A stretch of 64,000 nucleotides of DNA from JADKCL01 sp046329055 (GTDB lineage: Bacteria > Bacteroidota > Bacteroidia > J057 > JADKCL01): NCBI GenBank assembly GCA_046329055.1, contig JAXLVK010000010.1:1-64000 (forward strand), in the 5' to 3' direction. The notes beneath the pieces are model-generated. The model made no database searches. It was not told the DNA's origin and worked only from the letters and a program-made list of their open reading frames with translations. Of this stretch, positions 46,984 through 57,667 are shown piece by piece. The first letter of the stretch is position 1. Each line of letters starts with the position of its first letter. Position numbers and translations under genes: made by a program.

Positions 46984-49431
46984 AGTTGCGCTACATCCTG
47001 CTGGCAATGATGGGTTTGGCCTTGTGCGAATCGGTGCAGGGTCAAAGCATTTCTGGCAGGGTGCTCAACGTCCCCACTGACTTGAAAGGCAAGGCCATTG
47101 AGGGCGCCGAGGGCATGGCCCGCAAAAGGGGAGAAGGTGATCCTGAACCCCGGCAACCATGTCCAGTTCACCGACAGCCTCGGCCAATACCGATTCGAGC
47201 AGCTACAGCCGGGCGATTACCAAGTTGAGATTGCCACGCTTGAGGGGGAAGTCCGCCACAAAGACTCGCTCAAGTTGGGCTCAACCGACCTCGTTCGCGA
47301 TCTCCGAATCCAGCAGGCGCATTCCTACAACAGCGGCGTGGACATCATCGAGGGTCCACCTCCGAAATGGCTGCGGCAGGTCGAGGGCGTTTCTGTCTTC
47401 GCGGCCCGCAAATGCGAGCTCATCCGCCCCGGCGATCTCCCCGCCAACCTCTCCACCAACAATGCCCGCCAAGTCTTCAACCGCGTAGCCGGCCTGAATG
47501 TCTGGGAAAATGACGGCGGCGGCCTTCAGCTCGGCATCGGTGGGCGCGGCCTGAGCCCCAACCGCAGCAGCAATTTCAATACCCGCCAAAACGGCTACGA
47601 CATCGCCGCAGATGCCTTGGGCTATCCCGAGAGTTACTACACGCCGCCGATGGAGGCGATTGCGCGGATCGAGGTCGTTCGCGGCGCGGCCTCCCTGCAA
47701 TACGGCACGCAATTCGGCGGGCTGGTGAACTTCGTGTTCAAGGAAGGCCCCGAAAACAAGAAAATCGCCTTCACGTCTCGGCAGACGGGCGGCACCTACG
47801 GCTACCTTGGCAGCTTCAACAGTGTGGGAGGCACCATCGCCAAGGGCAACCTGAACTACTACGCTTTCTACCAATTCAAGCGGGGCAATGGATGGCAGGA
47901 AAATTCTGGCTTCCAGCAGCATACGGCTTATGCAGGCGTGAAGGCGCGACTGGCGAAGCGGCTTGTGATCGGCGGCGAATACACCTACATGCACTACCTC
48001 GCGCAGCAGGCAGGCGGGCTGACGGATGCCATGTTTGACCGTGATCCAAGACAAAGCATCCGCGACCGGAACTGGTTCAGGGTGAATTGGAACCTCGCAG
48101 CTGTTACGGCGGATTTAGAGCTTGGCGCGCATACCAAGGTGAACCTGAGGACCTTCGGGCTGTATGCGCAGCGTGATGCATTGGGCTTTCTGGGTGCAAT
48201 CAATCGGGTCGATCCGGGCGGTGACCGCGACTTGATCACTGGCAGCTTCCAAAACTGGGGCAGTGAATTGAGGCTCTTGAAAAACATCGACATCCGGAGC
48301 CTTCCCACGTCCTTGCTGGTCGGCGGGCGGTATTACCAAGGCCATACCACAGCAGCACAGGGATTGGGAAGTGCTGGCAATGGGCCTGACTTTGGATTGC
48401 TGAACCCGGAAAAGCCGGAAGGGAGTAACTATGTTTTCCCGAGTCGAAATGTCGCTGCATTTGCGGAGTACGTCATCCGACCTCATGCCAACTGGACCAT
48501 CGTGCCAGGGCTGCGCTACGAATACATCCACACGGCCTCCGAGGGCAGCTACCAACTGCGCAGCACCGACCTTGCTGGAAATGTGATCTATGAGGCGACC
48601 ATTGCCGATCAGCAGCAACGTGACCGGAACATCCTGCTAGCGGGCATCGGTGGAGCCTTCAAGCCCAATACCGGGCTCGAAGCCTTTGCCAACATCAGCC
48701 GCAACTACCGCGCCATCACATTTACCGATATGCGGGTCGTCAATCCCAATTTCCAGATCGATCCCGACCTCCGCGACGAGAAGGGATTCAATGCGGACAT
48801 CGGCCTGCGAGGCAGCCCCAGGCGGTGGTTCAGCTACGATGTGAGTGCATTTTGGCTGCAATACAGGGACCGCATCGGGCAGGTGCTCATGGTGGACTCC
48901 ACGACCTTCCGCTACTACCGCCTCCGCACCAATGTCTCGGACAGCCGGAATCTGGGCTTGGAATGCTACGCTGAGATGGAATTTCTGCATTTCATCCCGA
49001 AAGCCTACTACAGTACCCTCAAGGCATTCGTCAATGTCGCTTGGATCGATGCTCGGTACATCGGCAGCAAGCAGAGTGCCTACAATGGGAAAAAGGTCGA
49101 ACTCGTCCCCACTTGGAACATCAAAACCGGATTGACCTATCAACGGAGGCGAATGCGGGCTGGCATGCAGTGGTCTTGGCTGAGCAAGCAATTCAGCGAC
49201 GCCACCAATGCCGAGACTTCCCCCAATGCCGTCGAGGGCCTCATTCCCGCCTATCAGGTGCTGGACCTGTCCCTGTCCTATGAGTTCAAGACTTGGCTGT
49301 CACTGGAAGCGAACTGCAACAACGTCCTGAACACCATGTACTTCACGCGCCGCGCGGCCTCCTATCCCGGCCCGGGCATCATCCCTGCCGACGGACGCAG
49401 CCTGTTCCTCACGCTTCAGGTGAAGTTGTAA
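46980..49431 (+). CDS. TonB-dependent outer-membrane receptor (FecA-like), N-terminal frameshift
   Basis: ATG 46980 overlaps the HTTM stop and gives a signal peptide (ILLAMMGLALCESVQGQ). A carboxypeptidase-like beta domain follows (SISGRVLNVPTDLKGK) and shifts frame near 47100-47118 before continuing VILNPGNHVQFTDSLGQYRF. The plug (NNARQVFNRVAGLNVWEND, IARIEVVRGAASLQYGTQFG) and the full barrel to the terminal LFLTLQVKL are intact, about 815 residues in all. It should import a ferric chelate with TonB-ExbBD energy. It is the last gene of the DUF4856-imelysin-HTTM operon, whose Fur-box-like operator fits iron repression. Confidence 0.9.
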
Positions 49432-49607
49432 GTTGCTGGTAGTCCATTGGATTCGCCTTCCTACCCAATGCGATGGGGAAAATTTTGGCGCGCATTTCCC
49501 TGTATGTCTCTAACTTTCAGCAGATTCAAAAAAATCTTCAAAATTATTTTCAGGCGCACACACCAAAACGCCACCCCTAGACATCTATCAGGTCAAAAGG
49601 CATAAAA

Positions 49608-50144
49608 GTGCAAGAGAAGACACTCATAGAAGGATGCAAGCAGCAAGATCGCAGGGCCCAGAAGGCGCTCTACGACCTGTATGCATCCAAGATGCTGGGT
49701 CTCTGCCGCCGCTACCTCTCTGACCGCGCCGATGCGGAGGACGCCCTCCTCAACGGCTTCTACAAGGCCCTGAGCCAAATCCAGACCTACGAGGGCAGTG
49801 GCAGTTTCGAGGGATGGATCCGCCGCATCATGGTGAACGAATGCCTGATGGCTCTGCGCAAGCGGCTCCGCTTCCCTGAGGCGACCGAGCTCGGTGATGT
49901 GATGCTGCGCACGGCCGACGACCCCATGGCAGTGATGGCAGCCGCCGACCTCATGGCCATGATGGAAAGCCTGCCGGTGGGCTACAGGACGGTGCTGAAC
50001 CTGCACGCGATCGAAGGATTCAAGCACCATGAGATCGCGGAGATGCTGGGCATCAGCATCAACACCAGCAAGAGCCAGCTCATCCTGGCCAAGGCGAAAC
50101 TGCGCGGCATGGTCGGGCAGAACTTTTACACGGAGGCGAGTTGA
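49608..50144 (+). CDS. ECF-type RNA polymerase sigma factor
   Basis: The 178-residue protein uses a GTG start. Region 2 (LYDLYASKMLGLCRRYLSDRADAED, abridged) and region 4 (LPVGYRTVLNLHAIEGF, HHEIAEMLGISINTSKSQL) are both present, which is the usual two-domain ECF architecture. Region 2.3-2.4 motif DAEDALLNGF deviates slightly from DAEDLLQE. It is followed after 3 bp by a single-pass membrane protein that is its probable anti-sigma or sensing partner. Confidence 0.93.
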   Translation: MQEKTLIEGCKQQDRRAQKALYDLYASKMLGLCRRYLSDRADAEDALLNGFYKALSQIQTYEGSGSFEGWIRRIMVNECLMALRKRLRFPEATELGDVMLRTADDPMAVMAAADLMAMMESLPVGYRTVLNLHAIEGFKHHEIAEMLGISINTSKSQLILAKAKLRGMVGQNFYTEAS

Positions 50145-50147
50145 ATC

Positions 50148-51266
50148 ATGAAAGCGGAAAAAGACATCGAAAAGCAATTGCTGGATGCAGAGGCCGCTTG
50201 GGAAGGCACGCCACCCCCTGCACTCTGGGACCAATTGGAGCAGCGGCTCGATGCCGACCTGCCTCCCTCGGCGCGCAAGCCCAAGAATTGGCCGTTCCGG
50301 ATACTGGCGCTGATCCCCCCCATCGCGGTGGCAGTGGTCCTGCTGTGGCCGAGCGACAGCGCCCCAGCTGTCGCCAGGAGCTTTGCACACCATCGGGTAC
50401 AAATCGGAGCTGTTGGCCATACACCTGAGCCTGCCCTCGCTGCATTGGAACCGGATGGCGATGCTGGATCGGCAGACCCGAAAACCGAACCCAATACCCT
50501 GCCGGCGGCAGTCAAGCCCGGCAATCCCTCCAACGGTGGCGCACAGGCCGTTTACAACACTTCCGTCATCCAGAACTTGGTGACGCCCATCACCACCAAT
50601 CCCGCCAACATGTACAATGGCCGCCCGGATTTGGAGATGCAGAATTACATCCTGCCAGCCGGCAACCTATTGGTCACCAACGGAAACGGCAACCCCATCG
50701 ACACCGTGTCCTCCATCACGCAGTACCACCAGCTCTATCCCAACGCATTCGAAAACAACCGCGTCCTCCAGATCAATGCACAACGCAACGACCTGAACTT
50801 CAATCTGGTGGGAGTGGTCGATCGCCAAGCGCAGGAGGACCTGCAGCACCTGAAATGGCTGCTCGGTAGCTGGCGCAAGCAAGGCACCTCCGGTGCAGGC
50901 ATGGAGGATTGGCGGCAGCTCGACGAGTTCACGCTCTTGGGCAGGGGCTTTTTTGTGGTGAATGGCGACACCGTGATCACACAGGAAATGCGCATCGAGC
51001 AGCGTGGTCCCAATGTCTATTACATCGTTGCCATGGGGCAAGACTCCAAACCCATGCGATTCCGGCTCCGCTCCCGCAACAACAACGAGGTGATCTTCCA
51101 AGGCGATTCGCCCAAAAACAGGAAGGAACTCGTGCTGCGCAACAATCCGTCCACACAAGAAGTGGAAACCATCCTGCAATCGCCTGACCAAGGCGACGAG
51201 GGCAAATCCGCACGGTCGGCCCAGAGTCCCGCACCCACCAAGCAGGTCATGAAGCGCAGTCAATAG
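50148..51266 (+). CDS. Single-pass membrane protein with DUF6265-like domain, putative anti-sigma partner
   Basis: The 372-residue protein has a cytosolic N-terminus of about 48 residues (KDIEKQLLDAEAAWEG, PPALWDQLEQRLD), one transmembrane helix (FRILALIPPIAVAVVLLWP), a Pro/Asn-rich periplasmic linker and a C-terminal beta domain. The C-terminal domain (LKWLLGSWRKQG, LLGRGFFVVNGDTV, YYIVAMGQDSKPMRFRL) follows the DUF6265 lipocalin-like pattern. A position 3 bp after an ECF sigma gene and the N-in topology suggest an anti-sigma role, which is inference. Confidence 0.75.
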   Translation: MKAEKDIEKQLLDAEAAWEGTPPPALWDQLEQRLDADLPPSARKPKNWPFRILALIPPIAVAVVLLWPSDSAPAVARSFAHHRVQIGAVGHTPEPALAALEPDGDAGSADPKTEPNTLPAAVKPGNPSNGGAQAVYNTSVIQNLVTPITTNPANMYNGRPDLEMQNYILPAGNLLVTNGNGNPIDTVSSITQYHQLYPNAFENNRVLQINAQRNDLNFNLVGVVDRQAQEDLQHLKWLLGSWRKQGTSGAGMEDWRQLDEFTLLGRGFFVVNGDTVITQEMRIEQRGPNVYYIVAMGQDSKPMRFRLRSRNNNEVIFQGDSPKNRKELVLRNNPSTQEVETILQSPDQGDEGKSARSAQSPAPTKQVMKRSQ

Positions 51267-51376
51267 GCCGCGATTCCTCTTCCAATCCAAGATCCATGTC
51301 CCGGCCATCGAGGCCGCCAGGATGCTCATACCCCATCCATTAACCCAATACCCAAGATTTCTCAAATCCCAGAACT

Positions 51377-52414
51377 ATGAAAAAGACCAGATTTCCCCGC
51401 TTTTCGATCGTTGGCCTGTGCATGGCCCTCCTCCTGCTCACGGCGGTCACTGCCCATGCAGGGGGCGCATTTTTGGATGTCCATACCCTCAATCTGCCGA
51501 GCCTCGATATCCATCAGGTCCAGACGATCAATTTCTCCGCCGCGCCTCAGCTGACGCCGTCCCTGGGCGAAGTCGTCTGCAACCGCGCCACCTGCGCCAT
51601 CTGCAACTCGGGCCCACAAGGCGGGAGCGCCATCCAACGCAGCATTTGTTCCGGGCATGACCTGAATGTGCCCCACCAATGCGTGAACCATCCCGACCAC
51701 AACCCGATGGCCAACAATGACTTTGGAGCAAAAGACTTTGTGCAAATCGATGGCATCACTCGACCCGCTCCTCCAGCAGGATGGGAGTACCAACAAGTGC
51801 TCCTCGCCAATACCAAGTACGACTGGAGATTGGTGCGGGTGGAGGACGAGGAAGCCCTTCCCGTGGTGCCCACCTGGCCGTCGGATGAGCAATTGGCCCT
51901 GCGGAATGCAGTGGAGTTGCGGAACGACCTCAACTTCAATCCCATCATGGCTCCCGAAACCAACCTCGAAGAACAAAATGAAATCGAATCGCCTGAGGCA
52001 GTCAATGCCCTCCCCGAGGTGGCTGTCAACGCTGAACCCATCCATGATTTGGACGAGGAGTCCCCTGCCGCGGAAATCGAGGAGCTCATTGGCGGGCTGC
52101 CTGAATACGAAATGAACTATGTGGACAAGGCTACCGAGGCCTCTGGGGCAGAATCGTCGGCACCCTTGGTCAGAGAGGTCTCCGTTTGGCCCAATCCCAG
52201 CCAGGGTCAGTTCCAGGTTCGCATGCACAACCCCCTCATGACCCCCGTGCATTTCGAAGTCGTCAATTCTGCCGGGCAGGTCGTCGCTAGGAAGGATTCG
52301 GACGAGGATGCAAGCGCTTCCTTTGATCTCAAGGGGCTGTCTGCGGGCATTTACCACGTCGTGGCCTACTCGGGTCGGGGGCAGTGGTCCAAGGAGGTGC
52401 TGATTCGCCGCTGA
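51377..52414 (+). CDS. Secreted Cys/acid-rich protein with T9SS sorting domain
   Basis: The 345-residue protein has a signal peptide (LCMALLLLTAVTAHAGG). A Cys/His-rich part at residues about 65-110 (CNRATCAICNSG, CSGHDLNVPHQCVNHPDH) could hold metal or disulfides. A long acidic Glu/Asp-rich stretch follows (EQNEIESPEAVNALPEV). The sorting domain begins VWPNPSQGQFQVRM and ends SKEVLIRR. The function is unknown; it is exported by T9SS. It may be a target of the adjacent sigma factor, but no shared motif was verified. Confidence 0.82.
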   Translation: MKKTRFPRFSIVGLCMALLLLTAVTAHAGGAFLDVHTLNLPSLDIHQVQTINFSAAPQLTPSLGEVVCNRATCAICNSGPQGGSAIQRSICSGHDLNVPHQCVNHPDHNPMANNDFGAKDFVQIDGITRPAPPAGWEYQQVLLANTKYDWRLVRVEDEEALPVVPTWPSDEQLALRNAVELRNDLNFNPIMAPETNLEEQNEIESPEAVNALPEVAVNAEPIHDLDEESPAAEIEELIGGLPEYEMNYVDKATEASGAESSAPLVREVSVWPNPSQGQFQVRMHNPLMTPVHFEVVNSAGQVVARKDSDEDASASFDLKGLSAGIYHVVAYSGRGQWSKEVLIRR

Positions 52415-53276
52415 TACAGGACGAAATCCGCTCGAAACATTACAAATGGACTCCCCTGTGATGCAATCCATTGCCGCATAGGAACCACCAAGACATTACA
52501 TGGCGCAGGGGGCGTGGCCAATCGGTCGCGCCCCCTGTATGCGTTGCAGGGGCAGGTGTCTGGGAAAATTCATCCACACCATGGGAAATAGTTTACATGG
52601 ATGCATCCCCATAGCAAGCCAGCTTATTACATGCAGGAGCCCCATCAGGGTTAGGCTGGGCAGGCTTTTCGATAGGAGGGGGAGGATTCACCTGCGAATT
52701 TGCCCTCATGATCAGCGAGCTGCATTGATCCTGACAGCCGCTGTGACTTGGAATGTAAGAGAAAAGTATTCGCGTTCGTTGCCATGAAAGGGATATGTCC
52801 CAACTCTCTACTCAGTACGCATTGGACTCGTGTGGGATGCTGCGGCCACGGGGAAACTGGCCTAGGCGCGGGGTTGAAATCAAGAGAGAGACGGGATACA
52901 GCACCCGGGAGGAACCAGGATTTGGGAAGTTCAGTGGGGTTCCGCCCTTGAGGTGTCCCGATGCCGCCTGACTGCGCCGCCGACATCCGTGCGGCTGCGG
53001 TCGGCGGGCGGCAATCGCAGACAAATTTTTTTCAAAATCCCATCAATTCGATAGAATTTCAAGAATTAAGCGTTGCAACAACTTTTTTTGCACCGTAGGG
53101 GCATTTCTTGTGATGGATTCATGCAAACCGCCTGTCTGCCAAACGACAAACGCATTTCCAGCCTTGTGGAAACCGCTTTTGGATTTGGTTTGGAGACAAA
53201 CACATGTTAATTTTAGAAGTCTAAAAATTTCACCAAGGATCTTTTGTTTTCCAATCAGGTCAAAAAGTCAAAGAAT
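52415..53276. other. Long gene-free region upstream of the Omp28-type gene
   Basis: About 860 bp without a supported gene. A GC-rich hairpin CAGGGGGCG / CGCCCCCTG lies at 52506-52537, about 90 bp after the previous stop, and probably ends that transcript. The middle shows no structure I recognise. The last 250 bp are AT-rich, with a TTTTAGA-AG-TCTAAAA palindrome near 53212-53227, probably part of the promoter/leader of the next gene. Confidence 0.6.
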
Positions 53277-54911
53277 ATGAAAAGGTTTACAATGATGTTG
53301 GCTGCGGCCGGTGCCTTGACCTTGGGAGCTAGCAATATAGCTTCCGCTCAGGCTACCAAGCATGCAGTGATCCTCGAGATCGCCACAGGTACATGGTGTA
53401 CCTACTGCCCTGGCGCCGCCATGGGTGCTGACGAGCTCCACGCTAGCAGCGCGAGCGTCGGTATCGTGGAGCACCACGACAGCGACCCCTACGAGACCCC
53501 TGAGACGGTCGCACGTTACGACACCTACTACGGTGTGACGGGCTTCCCGACTGCATTCTTCGATGGTGCCAACAGCGTGGTTGGTGGTAGCCATACTCAA
53601 TCCATGTACACCAGCTACCTGCCCAAGTACAACACTGCCATGGCAGTGTCCACTCCTTTTGGCATCACCTCCACCTGGACTCAAAACGGCGCCAGCATCG
53701 ACGTGTCCGTGACCGTGACCCAAGTGGGCGCATACAGCGCTGGTAACCTCCGCGTTCAAGCTGTCTTGACCGAGAGCCACATCCCGGTGAACTGGCAGGG
53801 CATGTCCGAAGTCAACTTCGTGAACCGCGACATGTACCCCGATGCCAACGGCCAAGCCATCACCTTGACCCAAGGCAACAGCCAAACCCTCAACTTCAAC
53901 ATGCCTGTCAGCCCGGCTTGGACCCAAGACGAGATGGAACTGGTGATCTGGGTTGAGAACGGCTCCACCAAGCAGATCTTCAACGGCACCTACAGCCCGC
54001 TGGCTGTCGCTCAATTCGCCAACGACCCCATGGCCGTCTCCATCGAAAACGCCATTGGTACCGAGAGCTGCATCTCCAGCATCGCTCCTGAGGTGAAAAT
54101 CCGCAACATGGGCAGCAACGCCCTCACCAGCGTGGACTTCAGCTACAGCGTGAACGGCGGCGCTTCCCAGACCTACACCTGGACTGGCAACCTCGCCTTC
54201 TTGGCTTACGCTACCGCTACCCTGCCTTCTGTGAGCTTCACACCCCAGGGCAACAACACCCTGTCCGTGAACATCACCAACTCCAACGACAACAACAACA
54301 CCAACAACTCCACCACCAAGTCTTGGATGATGGCTTCCTACGTCCCCAGCGGTGCTTATGTCATGAACATCCAGCCCGACCAATACGGTGCTGAGACCAC
54401 TTGGGAGATCAAGAATGGTGCTGGCTCCGTGATCGCTTCCGGTGGTCCCTACACCAACGGTAACACCACCCCCGTGAACGTGAACGTCACGATCAACGCT
54501 GGTGACTGCTACGAAGTGGCTGTTTACGACGCCTACGGCGACGGCATGTGCTGCGCTTACGGCAACGGTGGCTACACCCTGACCGGCCCCAACAGCCAAG
54601 TCGTCGCATCTGGCGGCAGCTTCGGCTCTGCTGAGCGCAAGTCTTGGACCACCGACATCAGCGCTTCCGTGAATCCTGAGTTGGCTGCTGCCATCCGCGT
54701 GTTCCCGAACCCCAGCAATGGCGTGTTCAGCATCGAACTGCCCACCAGCGGTGAGATCACCATCGTGACCATCACTGGCAAGCAGGTGTTCACCACCAAT
54801 GCTGACCAAGGCACCACCCGCGTGGACCTGGGCAACCTCGCCGCTGGCATGTACATGGTGCGTGTCATGACCGAGCAAGGTCTGGCTGTCAAGAAAATCA
54901 CTGTGGAATAA
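53277..54911 (+). CDS. Omp28-related T9SS-exported thioredoxin-fold protein
   Basis: The 544-residue protein has a signal peptide ending ASAQ. The Omp28-like thioredoxin motif is near the N-terminus (LEIATGTWCTYCPGA, with CxxC) and YYGVTGFPTAFFDG supplies the cis-Pro loop. Middle beta domains carry Cys pairs (GDCYEVAVYDAYGDGMCCAYG resembles a beta-sandwich repeat seen in T9SS cargo). The sorting domain starts VFPNPSNGVFSIEL and ends VKKITVE. Codon choice is visibly different from its neighbours (many GCT, GGT, AAG, AAC), which suggests high expression. A strong terminator follows. Confidence 0.9.
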   Translation: MKRFTMMLAAAGALTLGASNIASAQATKHAVILEIATGTWCTYCPGAAMGADELHASSASVGIVEHHDSDPYETPETVARYDTYYGVTGFPTAFFDGANSVVGGSHTQSMYTSYLPKYNTAMAVSTPFGITSTWTQNGASIDVSVTVTQVGAYSAGNLRVQAVLTESHIPVNWQGMSEVNFVNRDMYPDANGQAITLTQGNSQTLNFNMPVSPAWTQDEMELVIWVENGSTKQIFNGTYSPLAVAQFANDPMAVSIENAIGTESCISSIAPEVKIRNMGSNALTSVDFSYSVNGGASQTYTWTGNLAFLAYATATLPSVSFTPQGNNTLSVNITNSNDNNNTNNSTTKSWMMASYVPSGAYVMNIQPDQYGAETTWEIKNGAGSVIASGGPYTNGNTTPVNVNVTINAGDCYEVAVYDAYGDGMCCAYGNGGYTLTGPNSQVVASGGSFGSAERKSWTTDISASVNPELAAAIRVFPNPSNGVFSIELPTSGEITIVTITGKQVFTTNADQGTTRVDLGNLAAGMYMVRVMTEQGLAVKKITVE

Positions 54912-54935
54912 TCCAGACGGATTGTCCCGCTAGGC

Positions 54936-54975
54936 AAGCTGCCAGGCTCCACAAGGGTCTGGCAGCTTCATTTTT
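54936..54975 (+). terminator. Rho-independent terminator after the Omp28-type gene
   Basis: AAGCTGCCAG (54936-54945) and CTGGCAGCTT (54959-54968) are perfectly complementary and followed by CATTTTTG. Confidence 0.85.
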
Positions 54976-55022
54976 GCATGGAATTCAGCAGGCAAGTGCG
55001 GGCGACTTCCTAGATTTGCAAC

Positions 55023-56210
55023 ATGGGAAGACGATGGCTTAAGCTGGGACTTTTTTGTTCAGTGGCAATGTTGCTCTCCTCGTCCAATGTGTCCGGACAG
55101 GAGGCTGCTTGGCAGCAATTGGCGAAGCCGGATCAGGCGCTGAGGGGCAACGTGGTGGCATGTGAAGAGGCCATCGATTTGGTCAGGGCATGGGTCGCGG
55201 ACTCGGTGCTGGATCGGCGCAAGCAGCGGCACAAAGGCTTCGGCGGATGGATGGGGCAGCGGGTCATCGGGCTCTATTGGGAGTATTTCGATGCGCACAA
55301 GCGCACCTACATCGGTACGAGCAGCCGGCCCTTCCACATCTTCGATGGCGTCGCGGACGAGGTGGACATCAACATCTTCATCATGCCTCACCTCGCTCCC
55401 TACATGGAAATGGCTCGGAAAGGCTTCGAGGAGGCGGATGCGCGCCCCCGCAGCGAAAAGGGCTTCCGTGTCCAGACTCCCGACCAATACAAGTCCCCGG
55501 AGGAGTTCCCCTTGCCGGAGGAGATCAAGGTGGAGCAGGGCTATATCACCATCGAATGCGAGGTCACCCCACAGCAGGAATTTGCGGAGGAACTCGCCAA
55601 GAAGATGATGCCCTCCGAGGACGGGGACTACAGCCTGGACACCGTCCCCAACTTCGGGACGAAGTACCCGAGCTTCGGCATGACCGGGGTCTGGTGCATG
55701 GACTGCAACCACAATTGCCGCCCGGAAATCCATCCCATCGAGTGGCTGTGGTGGCTCGACCTCTCCGCTGAGCGACCCGGCTCCCCCAATGCCAAAAGCT
55801 GGATGGTCAGCCTCCTCTGCGACGGCAGCAACCGCTTCCACAAATGGTCCCCCAGTCCATTGGGTGGCGAGATCGCGCTTCCGTTCATCCTGCCCAAGGG
55901 CGAGTCCACCCTGAAGGTCAACATCGATTGGTTAGTGGGCGATCCGGTGCCCGTTGCGGATTCTCTCTGGCAAAATGGCCCCCGGAATGCGCAGGAGCTG
56001 CAAACGGCCGAGCTGGAGGTGCCGCTGAACTTCCCCGGAGCCAAGGCCAAGGCGCAAATCCATAGCACCGCGCCGAATGCCCTGCCCAATGTCCGCTACT
56101 GGTTCACCCCGGCTGGCGGGACGACGGAGGGGGGAGATCTGCGCGGATTCCTCCACATGTCGGTCATGGTCAAGAGCCTGGGCGGATTCAGGGCGACCTT
56201 TGACCACTGA
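55023..56210 (+). CDS. Secreted protein of unknown function
   Basis: The 395-residue protein has a signal peptide (LFCSVAMLLSSSNVSGQ). The mature part is alpha/beta with a conserved-looking Cys block (WCMDCNHNCRPEIHPIEW) and many tryptophans. The stretch FGMTGVWCMDCNHNCRPEIH followed by WLWWLD resembles neither a protease nor a glycosidase motif I know, although the Cys/His spacing could bind a metal. It lacks a T9SS sorting domain and is therefore probably periplasmic. It lies directly before the MBOAT gene, with 54 bp between. Confidence 0.78.
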   Translation: MGRRWLKLGLFCSVAMLLSSSNVSGQEAAWQQLAKPDQALRGNVVACEEAIDLVRAWVADSVLDRRKQRHKGFGGWMGQRVIGLYWEYFDAHKRTYIGTSSRPFHIFDGVADEVDINIFIMPHLAPYMEMARKGFEEADARPRSEKGFRVQTPDQYKSPEEFPLPEEIKVEQGYITIECEVTPQQEFAEELAKKMMPSEDGDYSLDTVPNFGTKYPSFGMTGVWCMDCNHNCRPEIHPIEWLWWLDLSAERPGSPNAKSWMVSLLCDGSNRFHKWSPSPLGGEIALPFILPKGESTLKVNIDWLVGDPVPVADSLWQNGPRNAQELQTAELEVPLNFPGAKAKAQIHSTAPNALPNVRYWFTPAGGTTEGGDLRGFLHMSVMVKSLGGFRATFDH

Positions 56211-56264
56211 GCCTGACCGGCCGCAGCTTTCCTGACAGGCTGAAATCCCCTATCTTCCGCCGAA

Positions 56265-57664
56265 ATGCTCTTCAACTCGGTCCATTTCCTTTGGTTCCTG
56301 CCGCTGGTGGTCATGGTGTATTACCTGCTGCCGGTCCGTTGGCGCTGGGGCATGGTCTTGGTCGCGAGTTACGCCTTCTATATTTGGTGGCGGGTCGAGT
56401 TCATCGCCTTGATCGTGGGGACGACCTTGATCGACTATTGGGTCGGATTGCAGATGGGCAAACGGGAGGAACCCAGGCGACGGCTTCCCTTCCTGCTCCT
56501 GAGCCTGGCTGTGAACCTGGGACTGCTCATTACTTTCAAATACCTGGGCTTTTTCGCCTCTTCCTTGAACGCGGTCGCTGGCACAGACCTGCCCGTGCTG
56601 AACCTCTTGCTGCCGCTCGGCATTTCGTTCCATACCTTCCAATCCGTGGGCTATGTCGTCGATGTCTATCGTGGGCGGATTGATCCGGAGCGGCATTTGG
56701 GGCATTTTGCAGTGTTTGTGGCATTTTTTCCGCAAATGGTCGCCGGACCCATCGAGCGGTATGACGCGCTAGGGCGCAACTGGGCAGGGATTTTCCATTG
56801 AAGTATGAGAATGTCGCGGCTGGATTCCGGCTATTGGTGCTCGGCTTCTTCGCGAAAATGGTCGTTGCAGACAATCTGGCTCCGATCGTAAATGCGTACT
56901 ATGAGGCGCCGCTGACCTACGGGCGCAAGGATGCCGCATTGGCGATCGGTGCCTATGCGTTCCAGATTTACGGTGACTTCTATGGCTATTCCTTGATTGC
57001 TGCTGGCTCGGCGCGGTTGATGGGCGTCCGCCTCGTGGACAATTTTCGCACGCCTTATTTGGCTGCCTCGGTTGCCGACTATTGGCAGAGGTGGCATATC
57101 TCGCTGACGGCGTGGTTCCGCGACTTTCTCTTCTCACCGCTTTCGCTGGGCCTGCGACGGCTGCGCCGAGTTGGGATCGCTGTCGCCATTTTGTGTACGT
57201 ATCTGGTGTCCGGCCTTTGGCATGGGGCAAACTGGACATTTGTGATCTGGGGCGGATTGTGGGGCTTGCTGTATGGGCTGGAATTCATGTTGGGCGCATT
57301 TGTCCGCATCACAACTCCCAAGCCCTGGTCTTTCGGACACATTTCAAGGGCGGCATTGATGTTTGCCATCGCAGCATTGGCATTGGTGCCATTCCGGAGC
57401 GGGACAGTCGAGCGGATGCAGCAGGCATTTGAGGGCTTGGTGTTCCGGCATGGCGAGGTGCAGCATTTGGATTTGAAGCCACTGCCTTGGGTCATGCTCG
57501 GGCTGTTTATCGTCACGGACCTTTTCACCTATGGCCGCGACATCAATGAATATGTGGCTGCGCGACCCGTTTGGCTGCGCTGGGCGCTGTACGCAGTGTT
57601 CATCTTTTGCATCCTCGCATTCGGCGCGGTGGAGGAAGTTCCATTCATCTACTTCCAATTCTGA
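56265..57664 (+). pseudogene. MBOAT-family O-acyltransferase (AlgI-like), single frameshift
   Basis: The two halves are 179 and 288 residues. The first has FNSVHFLWFLPLVVMVYYLL, the AlgI-type LPLGISFHTFQSVGYVVDVY, and FPQMVAGPIER. It stops at 56799-56801, while the -1 frame continues YENVAAGFRLLVLGFFAKMV and carries the MBOAT active-site histidine in SGLWHGANWTFVIWG. The shift is near 56780-56798, and one missing or added base restores about 465 residues. The enzyme moves acyl groups, usually acetyl, across the inner membrane to exopolysaccharide. The SGNH-like gene 4 bp downstream is the expected partner. Confidence 0.85.
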
Positions 57665-57667
57665 GGC

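Noticed and set aside
52500..52951. Short open frames in the spacer before the Omp28-type gene
   Set aside because: Low-complexity, Arg/Gly-rich translations without start context or conservation cues.
55012..55019. TAGATTTG as a firm promoter for the gene at 55023
   Set aside because: The -7 match is perfect, but no TTG lies at the right distance upstream, so it is kept only as part of a pattern.
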